Positions 1 to 7,676 are shown, numbered from the stretch's first letter. The stretch is 44,155 bases of DNA from an uncultured Kiritimatiellota bacterium (GCA_934621385.1 CAKTUI010000023.1:1-44155); one strand, 5' to 3'. Notes: generated by a model from the sequence alone, not told the origin. Program-made: numbers and translations.

Positions 1-1877
1 ACGCGGACGGTAGGGGACCCTCGTACGAGTACGACGCGAACGGGCGGCTCGCGCGGCGCACGTGGGCGCGGGGCGTGGAGACGGCGTACTCGTACGACGG
101 GTGGGGCAACCTGACGAACACGGCCTACTCCGACGGAACGCCCGCCGTCGCGCTCTCGTACGACGCGATGGGCCGTCAGGTGGCGGCGGTCGACGCCGCC
201 GGCACGACGGCGTTCGCCTACAACACCTTCGGCGCGAATACGAACGAGACCGTGACCGGCGTTGCGGGGACGAACACGATCGAACGCCTTTACGACGAAT
301 TCGGGCGCGACGCGGGCTACGCCCTCAACGGAGTCCGCCGGTCGGCAATTGGCTACGACCCCGCGACGGGCCGCCTCGCGACGATGCTCGCCGCCGGAAG
401 TGGAACGCCTTTCGTGTGGAGCTACCTGGATGGCAGCGACCTCAAGTCGTCGCTGACGTATCCCAACGGGCTTGCGGCCTCCTGGGACTACGACGGCTGC
501 GGCCGCCTCACGCGGGTGCGCAACGCGGCGGCCACGGACGTCGTCTCGCAGTACGACTACGCCTACGACGCGGCAGGCCGCCGCGTCTCCTGTGCGAAGT
601 CCGGCTCGGCCTTCGCGACACCCGACACCTACGGCTACCGCTACAACGCCCGCAGCGAGCTGACGAACGCGACGGCGGCGGTTGACGCCGCCTACCGCTA
701 CGGCTACGGCTTCGACGACATCGGCAACCGCGAACAGTCGGCCGAGCGCGGCACGAACTGCTCCTACGCGGCGAACGGCCTGAACCAGTACGCGGCGGTC
801 GGCGGCTTCGCCCCCGAGTACGACGCCGACGGCAACCAGACGCTGGTGAAGACATCCACGGGAACATGGAGAGTCGCCTACAACGGCGAGAACCGACCCG
901 TGTCCTGGACGCAGGGAACGAACACGATTACGATGTCCTTCGACCGCATGGGGCGCCGAGTCACCAAGGGCGACCGGCGTTTCGTCTACGACGGCTACCT
1001 GCAGGTGGCCGACAGTGCCGGCAGCGCGTTCGTGTGGGATCCGACGGAATCCGCCGCGACGCGTCCACTTGTGTGGCTTCGCGGCGGGGATGCCGCGTAC
1101 TACACGCACGACGGCAACAAGAACGTGAGCGAGGTCGTTTCCGCTGGCGGCACGCTCGCCGCGCACTACGGGTATGCGCCATTCGGCGCGGTTGTTTCAT
1201 TGTCCGGTGTGTGGCCCGACTGCAACTTCTGGTGCTTTTCGTCCGAGTACATGGATGACGACATTGGTATCTTGCTCTATAACTTCAGAGGTCTTAATTC
1301 AGTTGCTGGGACATGGCTGACACGAGATCCTACAGGCGAAGATGTCTCCATAAACCTATACCTATTCCTTAATGACAATCCAATAGGAAGTTTTGATGTG
1401 CTTGGCTTGCTTGCGGACGCTACGCACGGGACCACTAAATGTAAGGAATCGGAATCGTGTGATGTCTTGGCTGATAAGCTGGGCCAGTGGGAAAACCACT
1501 ATCAGATTCGATATCGGGAATTGGTCGAGGACAAGCATTGCCTTAAGGTAAAAGACCCGAGACGCTACAACAACCATGTGGACAAGATAAACGAAAGCAA
1601 GGAGAATATTTCTCGTTGTTTTGAGATGATTTCTCAAAGGTGTCCGGATGCCTGTCCGCCGGCTGTTCAATGGTTGCCGGATCCCATTAAGATCCAGATT
1701 CCCAGTGTCATTCCGCAGGCGAGGTGGTGGGATAATGTCAATTGGGATTGTGTCGGTTATACTGTCGGATTCGGATTTTTGGCGGCGGGGGCTGCGCTAT
1801 GCCCATTTGACGGGCCGTGTGGCGAAACCGTGTTTGGCTCGTTGATGTTAAGAAATGCCAGTTGCATTTTTAAATAG
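1..1877 (+). CDS. RHS/YD-repeat polymorphic toxin, C-terminal part (5' end outside window)
   Basis: The reading frame is open from base 3, so the gene starts outside the window. Tandem YD repeats (YDxxGxL/R patterns such as SYEYDANGRL, YDAAGRRVS, FDRMGRRV) run to about base 1190. They are followed by the end of the RHS-associated core (YNFRGLNSVAGTWLTRDP, NLYLFLNDNPIG..DVLGLL, bases about 1240-1410). The last ~150 residues (bases about 1420-1874) are a Cys-rich tip with no recognised family, ending in a Gly-rich hydrophobic stretch (GYTVGFGFLAAGAAL). By family knowledge RHS proteins form a shell around a C-terminal toxin that is released to kill neighbouring cells. Composition drops from very GC-rich to AT-richer right after base 1195, consistent with a swapped-in tip. 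The next gene is the likely immunity gene. The toxin activity is unknown; a membrane-active tip is only a guess. Confidence 0.92.
   Translation, partial: ADGRGPSYEYDANGRLARRTWARGVETAYSYDGWGNLTNTAYSDGTPAVALSYDAMGRQVAAVDAAGTTAFAYNTFGANTNETVTGVAGTNTIERLYDEFGRDAGYALNGVRRSAIGYDPATGRLATMLAAGSGTPFVWSYLDGSDLKSSLTYPNGLAASWDYDGCGRLTRVRNAAATDVVSQYDYAYDAAGRRVSCAKSGSAFATPDTYGYRYNARSELTNATAAVDAAYRYGYGFDDIGNREQSAERGTNCSYAANGLNQYAAVGGFAPEYDADGNQTLVKTSTGTWRVAYNGENRPVSWTQGTNTITMSFDRMGRRVTKGDRRFVYDGYLQVADSAGSAFVWDPTESAATRPLVWLRGGDAAYYTHDGNKNVSEVVSAGGTLAAHYGYAPFGAVVSLSGVWPDCNFWCFSSEYMDDDIGILLYNFRGLNSVAGTWLTRDPTGEDVSINLYLFLNDNPIGSFDVLGLLADATHGTTKCKESESCDVLADKLGQWENHYQIRYRELVEDKHCLKVKDPRRYNNHVDKINESKENISRCFEMISQRCPDACPPAVQWLPDPIKIQIPSVIPQARWWDNVNWDCVGYTVGFGFLAAGAALCPFDGPCGETVFGSLMLRNASCIFK
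501..1195 (+). repeat. RHS core direct repeat, copy 1
   Basis: Bases 501-1195 match 2550-3244 at a constant offset of 2049 bases with no indel. The match begins at GGCCGCCTCACGCG and ends with GGCGCGGT.GTT (the PFGAVV codons). Copy 1 lies inside the intact RHS gene. Confidence 0.85.
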
Positions 1878-1887
1878 GGAGGTGAGT

Positions 1888-2508
1888 ATGGCGAAGATTG
1901 TCCGGCCGGTTAAGTTCTCAGACCCGAATTTGGATTTCACCGAACCGGGTGCCAGTAAGGTGCTGAGGGATATCCTCAAGAAGCGGGATGACGAGATTAC
2001 GCTAATGGATTTCCTGTGGATATTCAACGGATGCCTTCCCGCCGGCACATACGAGGAATGCCTCTATTTTGTGCGCCCCGCACTCGACCGTATTTCTGCG
2101 GAGGTGTCCCAGTACTCGGGGATATGGACGCAACAATTGGACGAAGCCCTGAGCCTGCTGCCGGATCTGTGCATTTGGGTTCGGGTCAGCTGGGAAGAGC
2201 TTGTGCGTGACGGGTATGTTGCGGTGATGCGGGATAGGATTTGCGGCATCATGGACGGCTTGCTTGAGAGAAATGTAGATGATGGGACCGTGGCCGATAC
2301 CATATCAGAGATGAACAAGTGGCCGGGGACGAGGTTCGGGAGCGCTTGCATGGAGGAAAGGATTAGCCTGTTGGATCGCGACAGGGCGAGAGAACTGCGC
2401 AAGTGGGTGGCGTACTTTGAGCGGCTTGGCATGGAAAGCCAGGGAAATCCACAGGGAATTGCGACTGGCACGGACGGCAAGAACCATGGAGGCGTGTGCC
2501 CAAGATGA
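1888..2508 (+). CDS. Putative immunity protein of the RHS tip (unknown family)
   Basis: A 206-residue protein starting MAKIVRPVKF, acidic and rich in Trp and Leu, with no signal peptide or membrane segment. ATG at 1888 is chosen because AGGGAGGTGAG sits just upstream; an in-frame ATG at 1855 would overlap the RHS gene. It lies 10 bases after the RHS stop on the same strand and shares its lower GC content. This is the position and size normal for the immunity partner of a polymorphic toxin. The family is not recognised, so the immunity role rests on context. Its stop overlaps the ATG of the next frame (ATGA at 2505-2508). Confidence 0.75.
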   Translation: MAKIVRPVKFSDPNLDFTEPGASKVLRDILKKRDDEITLMDFLWIFNGCLPAGTYEECLYFVRPALDRISAEVSQYSGIWTQQLDEALSLLPDLCIWVRVSWEELVRDGYVAVMRDRICGIMDGLLERNVDDGTVADTISEMNKWPGTRFGSACMEERISLLDRDRARELRKWVAYFERLGMESQGNPQGIATGTDGKNHGGVCPR

Positions 2509-3296
2509 AGTTCGTTCTTTATCTGTTTTTGGTTTCGCTGGGTTCACTCGGCCGCCTCACGCGGATTCGCAACGCGGCGGCCACGGATGTCGTCTCGCAG
2601 TACGACTACGCCTTCGACGCGGCAGGCCGCCGCGTCTCCTGTGCGAAGTCTGGCTCGGTCTTCGCCGCGCCCGATGCCTACGGCTACCGCTACAACGCCC
2701 GCAGCGAGCTGACGAACGCGACGGCATCCGCCGATGCCGCCTACCGCTACGGCTACGGATTCGACGACATCGGCAACCGCGAACAGTCGGCCGAGCGCGG
2801 CACGAGTTCCGTCTACACGGCCAATCGGCTAAATCAGTACGACGCGGTCGGTGGCTTCGCCCCCGCCTACGACGCCGACGTCAACCAGACGCAGGTGAAG
2901 ACATCCACGGGAACATGGAGGGTCGCCTACAACGGAGAGAACCGACCGATCCGCTGGGAGAGCGGCGACACGGTCGTCACGATGACCTTCGACCGCATGG
3001 GCCGCCGAGTTGCGAAGGGCAACCGGTGCTTCGTCTACGACGGCTACCTGCAGGTCGCCGACAGTGCCGGCAGCGCGTACGTGTGGGATCCGACGGAATC
3101 CGCCGCGACGCGTCCGCTCGTGTGGCTTCGCGGCGGGGATGCCGCCTACTACACGCATGACGGCAACAAGAACGTGAGCGAGGTCGTTTCCGCTGGCGGC
3201 ACGCTCGCCGCGCACGACGGGTATGCGCCGTTCGGCGCGGTGGTTGTGAAGGTATTCACGATAGCAAGGGAATGGCTAATCAATGAAAAGGCGTAA
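2505..3296 (+). pseudogene. Displaced RHS core fragment fused to a signal-peptide-like start
   Basis: Starts at ATG 2505, overlapping the preceding stop; a GTG at 2496 is possible. The first ~15 residues (MKFVLYLFLVSLGSL) look like the start of an exported protein. At base 2550 the frame abruptly becomes RHS core (GRLTRIRNAAATDVVSQYDY) and follows the upstream RHS gene without any indel (copy offset exactly 2049 bases, 501-1195 versus 2550-3244), with about 30 substitutions over ~230 residues by eye. After PFGAVV it diverges into 18 unrelated residues and stops, lacking the end of the core and any toxin tip. Best read as an orphan recombination cassette rather than a functional toxin. Confidence 0.8.
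2550..3244 (+). repeat. RHS core direct repeat, copy 2
   Basis: Second copy of the RHS core segment, in the same orientation as copy 1. It starts directly after a signal-peptide-like sequence and stops at the same core position where copy 1 changes composition. Such repeats support recombination that exchanges the tip. Confidence 0.85.
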
Positions 3297-3543
3297 CAAT
3301 GACAGGGCGGTAAGATGGTTGCTCAACGGACTCCTTTTGTGTTTCTTCATCCCGATGGCAATTCCGGCGTCGGATGACAAGGTACTTGTGGCGGACAGGT
3401 TCTTTCAAATCTTGCCGATATTCCTGTCGCTACTGGCACTACGCATACTATGCGGTCAGAAGAAAGGGGACAAGGACGGAGAGTCCAGGGATTTGCGGCG
3501 CAGGAAGTGTTCAAACCGCCGGTATCTTGGCGATAGACGATAA
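3283..3543 (+). CDS. Small two-helix membrane protein, possible orphan immunity protein
   Basis: 86 residues. A basic start (MKRRNNDRAVR) is followed by two hydrophobic segments, WLLNGLLLCFFIPMAIP (about residues 12-28) and FFQILPIFLSLLALRILC (about 41-58), then a highly charged tail. Its ATG overlaps the end of the displaced RHS fragment by 14 bases, which suggests coupling. It lies in the AT-richer sequence that follows the core break, so it probably came in with a former RHS tip. Small membrane proteins are frequent immunity partners of pore-forming tips, but no family is recognised and the gene may be a remnant. Confidence 0.5.
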   Translation: MKRRNNDRAVRWLLNGLLLCFFIPMAIPASDDKVLVADRFFQILPIFLSLLALRILCGQKKGDKDGESRDLRRRKCSNRRYLGDRR

Positions 3544-3800
3544 TGTTGTAGAGTTCTCACTTGAATGAGTTGAACGAGTGAATCCTGCTTAGTTTGTGAT
3601 GAAGATATTGTGTATATGCGAATTTCAGAGACGACGAAGAGGTGCTGCGCGACTCGCCGCCGTCGGAGTGGTTATTCCAGCAACCAGAGGCTCTCTGTCG
3701 AGGATTGACAGGCTGAAAGTGTTTGCCTGGCCAAGCGAGGAAGCGTTACGAGACCACCGCCGCATCTGGGTTGGGCGAGATGACGCATAGACCACGAGCG
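3544..3800. other. Non-coding border of the RHS island
   Basis: No convincing gene. Bases 3555-3583 hold short related words (CACTTGAATGAG, GTTGAACGAGTGAA) that can fold imperfectly. A 64-residue frame at 3596-3790 is Arg-rich, has no ribosome site and looks accidental. The AT-rich composition of the island ends near 3640. Confidence 0.4.
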
Positions 3801-3809
3801 TGCGGTTTT

Positions 3810-3818
3810 TGGTATAAT
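3810..3818 (+). promoter_or_regulatory. Extended -10 promoter
   Basis: TGGTATAAT preceded by a T-run (CGGTTTTT). There is no -35 match at the right spacing. An ATG follows 7 bases later (3826), so the transcript may start at that codon. It would serve the 3826/3990/4964 operon. Confidence 0.65.
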
Positions 3819-3825
3819 GGCCGCA

Positions 3826-3984
3826 ATGAGAAGTTGTAGAGAGTTCGGGGTGTATCGCGACAGGTGTCCGAGTACCCGAATTGCCACGGTGGGAATGTGG
3901 TCGTTTGGCTGTCCCTGCGGGGCAGTTCCGTGCGGGATGTCCCATTGCGCGGGTCGTCGGATCTGTAGGTTAATGGGGAAGTGA
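3826..3984 (+). CDS. Possible leaderless Cys-rich leader peptide (52 residues)
   Basis: An ATG lies 7 bases after TATAAT, where transcription should begin, and opens a 52-codon frame (MRSCREFGVY...) ending TGA at 3982-3984. It has 7 Cys (positions 4, 14, 29, 31, 36, 41, 47), several Arg, no membrane segment and no ribosome site. Its stop overlaps a GTG (3981) in frame with the next gene, whose likely ATG is at 3990. Four other promoters here have the same ATG spacing, which supports initiation. Codon use includes AGA and AGG, unlike neighbours, so it may instead be untranslated leader. Unknown function. Confidence 0.4.
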   Translation: MRSCREFGVYRDRCPSTRIATVGMWSFGCPCGAVPCGMSHCAGRRICRLMGK

Positions 3985-3989
3985 GGACG

Positions 3990-4967
3990 ATGAGTGTCAG
4001 CGGACGGATGGGGCTTCTGTGTTGTGTCGTCGGGGCGGCGGTGATCGCTGGTGTGGTGCTGTGCGTATTGCACTCGGATGGCGGACGGAGGGAGGAGACT
4101 CCATTGCCGACGGCGGGCGGACGGGACGGGGTTCGGACAGTTCGCATCGTCCCGTCGAAATGTCCCGTTCGTTCGCAGGAGGATTTTGTGGCTTCGCCTG
4201 ATGTCTCTGCCGCTGTTGCGGTCGTCTGCGGAAGGGTGGATGCGAGCGCGGATCGGTATGGGCTCCGAAACGATGCGCTCCGTTCGATTGCCCGCCGACG
4301 TGACCTGACGGAAGGGGATGTCGCTGCGCTGATGGCGTATGTCGCCTCCGGGGGCGGTGCGCTCAACCCCACTCGCGAAGCCGCCTTGCGGAACGATGTG
4401 CTCAACCTCCTGCGCAATCAGGATCTGATTCCGAAGTCGTTGCCCGATCTCCTGATGGACATTGTCCGGAACGGACGGCACGATGCGACGCTCGTCGACT
4501 ATGCGATTCAGCACCTCGGGGCCTTGCAGCACGGTCTTCCTGACGTGATGGCGGGGCGAGTCTGCGATGCGCTCTTCGCGGCCGCATCGGGAATCGGGCG
4601 GCCCTACGCGGGGACGGCCCTCTACGCACTCGCCGATGCGCACGGGTTGACGGGCGCGGAGACCGGGCGTCTCCACCACCTCACCTGCGCAGCCTGCTCG
4701 TCGCGCGCACATCCGCTGACTCGCCTCGCAGCCTTCCAGCTCGCGGGGCAGCGCGGCTATCGCGAGGTCCTGTCGGATGTGAGGGCCGTCCTCCGGGGCG
4801 ACCGTCGCGATGCGGTCGCGGACACGGTCGCCGTCGGAACGCTCGGTCTCCTTGGTGATGCGTCGGACATTGCGTTGCTCGAATCGATCGCCGCACGGGG
4901 TGGTTCCCGCCTGACGGAACCCTGTGCGATGGCCATTGAAAGAATTAGCGGGAGGATTGTGAAATGA
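3990..4967 (+). CDS. Membrane-anchored HEAT-like repeat protein
   Basis: 325 residues from ATG 3990, preceded by GGGGAAGTGAGGA; GTG 3981 in the same frame is the alternative. An N-terminal hydrophobic segment (about residues 7-25, GLLCCVVGAAVIAGVVLCVL) acts as anchor or signal. The rest is helical with Ala/Leu-rich repeat-like units (ALRSIARRRDLTEGDVAALMAYV, LTRLAAFQLAGQRG, AVGTLGLLGDASDIALLESIAA), reminiscent of HEAT repeats used for protein contacts. The stop overlaps the ATG of the DUF1573-CcdA-like gene (ATGA), so the two are probably made together outside the cytoplasmic face. The exact role is unknown. Confidence 0.75.
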   Translation: MSVSGRMGLLCCVVGAAVIAGVVLCVLHSDGGRREETPLPTAGGRDGVRTVRIVPSKCPVRSQEDFVASPDVSAAVAVVCGRVDASADRYGLRNDALRSIARRRDLTEGDVAALMAYVASGGGALNPTREAALRNDVLNLLRNQDLIPKSLPDLLMDIVRNGRHDATLVDYAIQHLGALQHGLPDVMAGRVCDALFAAASGIGRPYAGTALYALADAHGLTGAETGRLHHLTCAACSSRAHPLTRLAAFQLAGQRGYREVLSDVRAVLRGDRRDAVADTVAVGTLGLLGDASDIALLESIAARGGSRLTEPCAMAIERISGRIVK

Positions 4968-6067
4968 GGGTGTTTCGGTATGCTCTTGCTCTTGCGGCGA
5001 TCTTCGCGGCATCCGCACTCTTTGCGGGGCCTCGTCTCGTGTATCCGCCGGGCGGAATCGACTTCGGCGCGATTCCCGCCGGCGAGCCCGCTCGCGCCGG
5101 ATGCGCCCTCGGGAACTCGGGCGACGCACCTCTGAGGGTCTCGCGTGTGACACCGTGCTGTGGCGCGGAGGTGGAGCTTTCGGGCATGGAGATTGCTCCC
5201 GGCGCGTCCGTGGAACTGACCGTCTCGCTGAAGCCCCAGCTCCCGGGCGAGTTCTCAAAGGCCGTGCGCCTCTACTGCGACGATTCCGCGATACCCGTCG
5301 TCTCAATTCCAGTTCTCGGTCGTTCCGTCGAGGGGTTGGCCTCGGGCTTTGCCTCGCGCTTCACGCTCCCCGCAGTTCTTCTCGCGGGTCTCGTGGACGG
5401 CCTTAACCCGTGTTCGTTCGCGATCATGATTTCCCTTGTCGGCATCCTTGCGATTGGCGGCCGCCGCCGGAGGGCCCGAATCGTTGGGGGGCTTGCGTTC
5501 TGCCTCGGTTCGTTCCTCACCTATGTCCTGATGGGACTCGGCCTCATGCAGGCAATCCGTGCGCTTGAGGGACTGCGGACGGTCCGTACCATCCTCATGG
5601 TCGCGCTGTCGCTCGCGCTTTTCCTCCTCTCGATTCTGAGCTTACGGGATGCCGTCCGCTTTCGGCGAACGCCGGTCTTCTCGGTCGTGACGCTGAGGCT
5701 TCCCGAGGGCGTGAGGGCGCTCATCCGCAGGATTGCCATGGAGAGCTGGAGCGGGTCGGCCGTTGTTGCTGCGGGACTCGGGTGCGGATTCCTCGTGACG
5801 CTCCTTGATGCCCTCTGCACCGGGCAGGTCTATGTGCCCGTCCTGGCACTCATTGCGCACGAGCCCGGGGCCTGGCGATCCTTCGCATTCCTGATCGCCT
5901 ACAACCTCGCGTTCATTGCGCCGCTCGTGGCGGTCTTTGTCCTCTTCTCCGGAACGACCGACGCCTTTCGGATGGCGCGATGGTCCTCGCGGAATGTGAT
6001 TCCGTCGAAGATCGCCCTCGGCGTCGTGTTTGCCTTTCTTGGGATTTTTATGCTGCTCATCCGATGA
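4964..6067 (+). CDS. DUF1573 domain fused to CcdA/DsbD-like redox membrane protein
   Basis: 367 residues. A signal peptide (1-21, ASALFA) precedes a DUF1573-type beta domain (about 24-120; GGIDFGAIPAGEPA, PCCGAE with Cys65-Cys66, PGASVELTV, PGEFSKAV). The C-terminal half has about six membrane helices with the CcdA-like motif NPCSFA (Cys150) and CTGQVYVP (Cys285). In CcdA/DsbD these two membrane cysteines carry reducing equivalents from cytoplasmic thioredoxin across the membrane. Here the exported domain may be the acceptor or an anchor for it, which is inference. Coupled to the HEAT-like gene by ATGA. No cytochrome c maturation gene is nearby. Confidence 0.8.
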   Translation: MRVFRYALALAAIFAASALFAGPRLVYPPGGIDFGAIPAGEPARAGCALGNSGDAPLRVSRVTPCCGAEVELSGMEIAPGASVELTVSLKPQLPGEFSKAVRLYCDDSAIPVVSIPVLGRSVEGLASGFASRFTLPAVLLAGLVDGLNPCSFAIMISLVGILAIGGRRRRARIVGGLAFCLGSFLTYVLMGLGLMQAIRALEGLRTVRTILMVALSLALFLLSILSLRDAVRFRRTPVFSVVTLRLPEGVRALIRRIAMESWSGSAVVAAGLGCGFLVTLLDALCTGQVYVPVLALIAHEPGAWRSFAFLIAYNLAFIAPLVAVFVLFSGTTDAFRMARWSSRNVIPSKIALGVVFAFLGIFMLLIR

Positions 6068-6250
6068 CTGGCTCATTGCCATGGACGGTCCCCAGCGGAA
6101 AGTATGCGTCCTCTGGGTTCCCGCGTCGACGGTCGCGCTCCGTTGCATGGGCTTGAATTCGATGCCCTGACATGGGAAGTCTCCGCATCCGCACGTCGAC
6201 GGGAAACACAGAAGCCCAAACCGAGTTGACAAACGCAAGAGGAGGGCGCT
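6068..6250. other. Intergenic region, no gene seen
   Basis: GC-rich spacer between the CcdA-like gene and the palindrome set at 6251. It holds scattered small palindromes (CGTCGACG at 6124 and 6194) and a word GACGGGAAACACAG resembling GACGGGAAAACACC at 37657. No open frame with a start signal was found. A terminator is not obvious. Confidence 0.3.
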
Positions 6251-6309
6251 GGGTTGCGCAACCCAAGGGGTCTATGTTGCGCAACCTAAAGGGAAAGGAC
6301 TAAGGTGCT
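6251..6309. repeat. Short array of palindromic units, 22-23 bp period
   Basis: Three consecutive units: GGGTTGCGCAACCC (6251-6264, perfect palindrome), ATGTTGCGCAACCT (6274-6287) and AGGACTAAGGTGCT (6296-6309). The last is the exact reverse complement of AGCACCTTAGTCCT at 37687. It lies about 50 bases upstream of the presumed start region of the DUF3793 gene. Confidence 0.6.
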
Positions 6310-6337
6310 TTCCCCTCGTCAAGCTGTCGGTGCCCTC

Positions 6338-6367
6338 TTGACCTCGGTAAGTTAGATATGGTAAACT
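6338..6367 (+). promoter_or_regulatory. Possible promoter of the DUF3793-flavodoxin operon
   Basis: TTGACC (6338-6343) with TAAACT (6362-6367) at 18 bases. Weak -10. An in-frame ATG at 6358 would fall inside this element, which argues for the downstream start at 6397. Confidence 0.35.
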
Positions 6368-6396
6368 TTACGCCGTCCGCAAGGAATGGTTCGCGT

Positions 6397-7140
6397 ATGG
6401 AATTTAAGTCAAATCCTGATGGTGGTTACAGCCGGTCCCCGGCTCCGGTTGGTCCGGGCCGGGGTGTTTTACCTCCAATGCCCGAGGGGGCGCGTCCCGA
6501 GATTGACGATGCGCACCGCAAGCGGCTCCTGAAGTTTCTTCTGGTAAAGACGGCGGCCGTGAGAAGTGGCGTGAAGCCGGCTGAACTGCTCCGTGTGAGG
6601 AACTGCTACGCAACGGAGAACGAGCAGGGCTTTCGTTTTTGCCTTTATCGCCGTGACATCTACTTCACGCTGCGCCTGGAGTATGTCGAACTCAAGGTCG
6701 AGGAGGGGAGTTCGCTTGTTCTCTTTTACCATCCCGAGACTCTTCGGCGGACGCTTGCCGAACCTTCGAACCGGGCGTGGCTCATTCGGCAGGGCTATCC
6801 GAAGGACGGCTCGATGGCGGACGACCTCGCCGAACTGCAGCGCCGCGCAACCGGTTCGGGCATTCCGCATGAAGTTGGAGTCTTCATCGGCTATCCGCTG
6901 AAGGACGTCGCGGGCTTTATGCGCCACTTGCCGTCGACCCCCGTCCACAATGGACTCTGGCGTGTCTACGGCGATTGCATCGAGTCCATTCGCCGGATGC
7001 GGCTGTACGGACAGGTGGAGCGGCTGGCCAGAGAGGCCCTTGAGCGAGCGGAAGATTTGAACGCCTTCTATTCAATGGCGGAGGAATTTTCAAGGACAAC
7101 ACAACTCAAAGGAGTCAATCAATGGACAAGGTACACGTAA
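6397..7140 (+). CDS. DUF3793 family protein
   Basis: 247 residues from ATG 6397 (AAGGAATGG upstream); ATG 6358 would add 13 residues. The family-typical region is near the C-terminus: PHEVGVFIGYPLKDVAGFMRH and GLWRVYGD. An N-terminal ~25-residue Pro/Gly-rich extension is probably disordered. No signal peptide, so cytoplasmic. Its last 19 bases overlap the flavodoxin gene. DUF3793 proteins are known mainly from anaerobic Firmicutes, where they often neighbour flavodoxin genes; the biochemical role is unknown. The pairing here suggests a shared electron-transfer or iron-limitation task (inference). Confidence 0.8.
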   Translation: MEFKSNPDGGYSRSPAPVGPGRGVLPPMPEGARPEIDDAHRKRLLKFLLVKTAAVRSGVKPAELLRVRNCYATENEQGFRFCLYRRDIYFTLRLEYVELKVEEGSSLVLFYHPETLRRTLAEPSNRAWLIRQGYPKDGSMADDLAELQRRATGSGIPHEVGVFIGYPLKDVAGFMRHLPSTPVHNGLWRVYGDCIESIRRMRLYGQVERLAREALERAEDLNAFYSMAEEFSRTTQLKGVNQWTRYT

Positions 7141-7631
7141 TCTATGGAAGCACAACGGGGACGACGGAGGCGATTGCCGAGCGCGTCGCGTCCGATTTCG
7201 GTACGGTTGCACTCAATGTGAATGCCGTCGGGCCGGAGGCACTGGAGGCGGAATTGCTGATTCTTGGGACATCGACCTGGGGGTTCGGTGATCTTCAGGA
7301 CGACTGGGTGACGACGGGACTGGGACTCATCGAGGGCGCAAACCTGCAGGGTCGCCGCGTCGCCCTTTTTGGCTTGGGCGACTCGCAGGGCTTTGCGGAT
7401 ACATTCTGCGACGGCATGGCCGCGTTGGCTGAGGCTGTAACGGCCCGTGGGGCGACGCTGGTTGGAACGCTGCCGCTGGATGCCTTTGCAGGCGTGACCT
7501 CGAAGATCGCCCAGGATGGGCATCTCGTCGGTCTTGCGCTGGACGAGTTGAACGAGTCCGACAAGACCGAGGGTCGCCTGACCGACTGGGAAGCACTTGT
7601 GCGCTCGCAGGCGGGTCTATCGGTTGCCTGA
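7122..7631 (+). CDS. Flavodoxin
   Basis: 169 residues, the normal size of a flavodoxin. The FMN phosphate loop GSTTGTTE is at residues 9-16. STWGFGDLQDDW (about 50-61) and LFGLGDSQGFADTFCDG (about 82-98) are the isoalloxazine-binding loops. Flavodoxins are small cytoplasmic FMN electron carriers that replace ferredoxin. ATG 7122 follows AAAGGAGTCAATCA, a good ribosome site inside the end of the DUF3793 gene. A terminator-like hairpin follows. Confidence 0.93.
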   Translation: MDKVHVIYGSTTGTTEAIAERVASDFGTVALNVNAVGPEALEAELLILGTSTWGFGDLQDDWVTTGLGLIEGANLQGRRVALFGLGDSQGFADTFCDGMAALAEAVTARGATLVGTLPLDAFAGVTSKIAQDGHLVGLALDELNESDKTEGRLTDWEALVRSQAGLSVA

Positions 7632-7676
7632 TGCGACGCGGCGACTTGCGGGCGGAAGGCCTGAAGTCGGGGATGC

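Noticed and set aside
3596..3790. 64-residue frame in the RHS border
   Set aside because: No ribosome site, Arg-rich and no similarity to anything recognised.
3672..5306. 544-codon minus-strand frame
   Set aside because: Antisense to the HEAT-like and DUF1573 genes, Arg/Pro-rich; no start signal.
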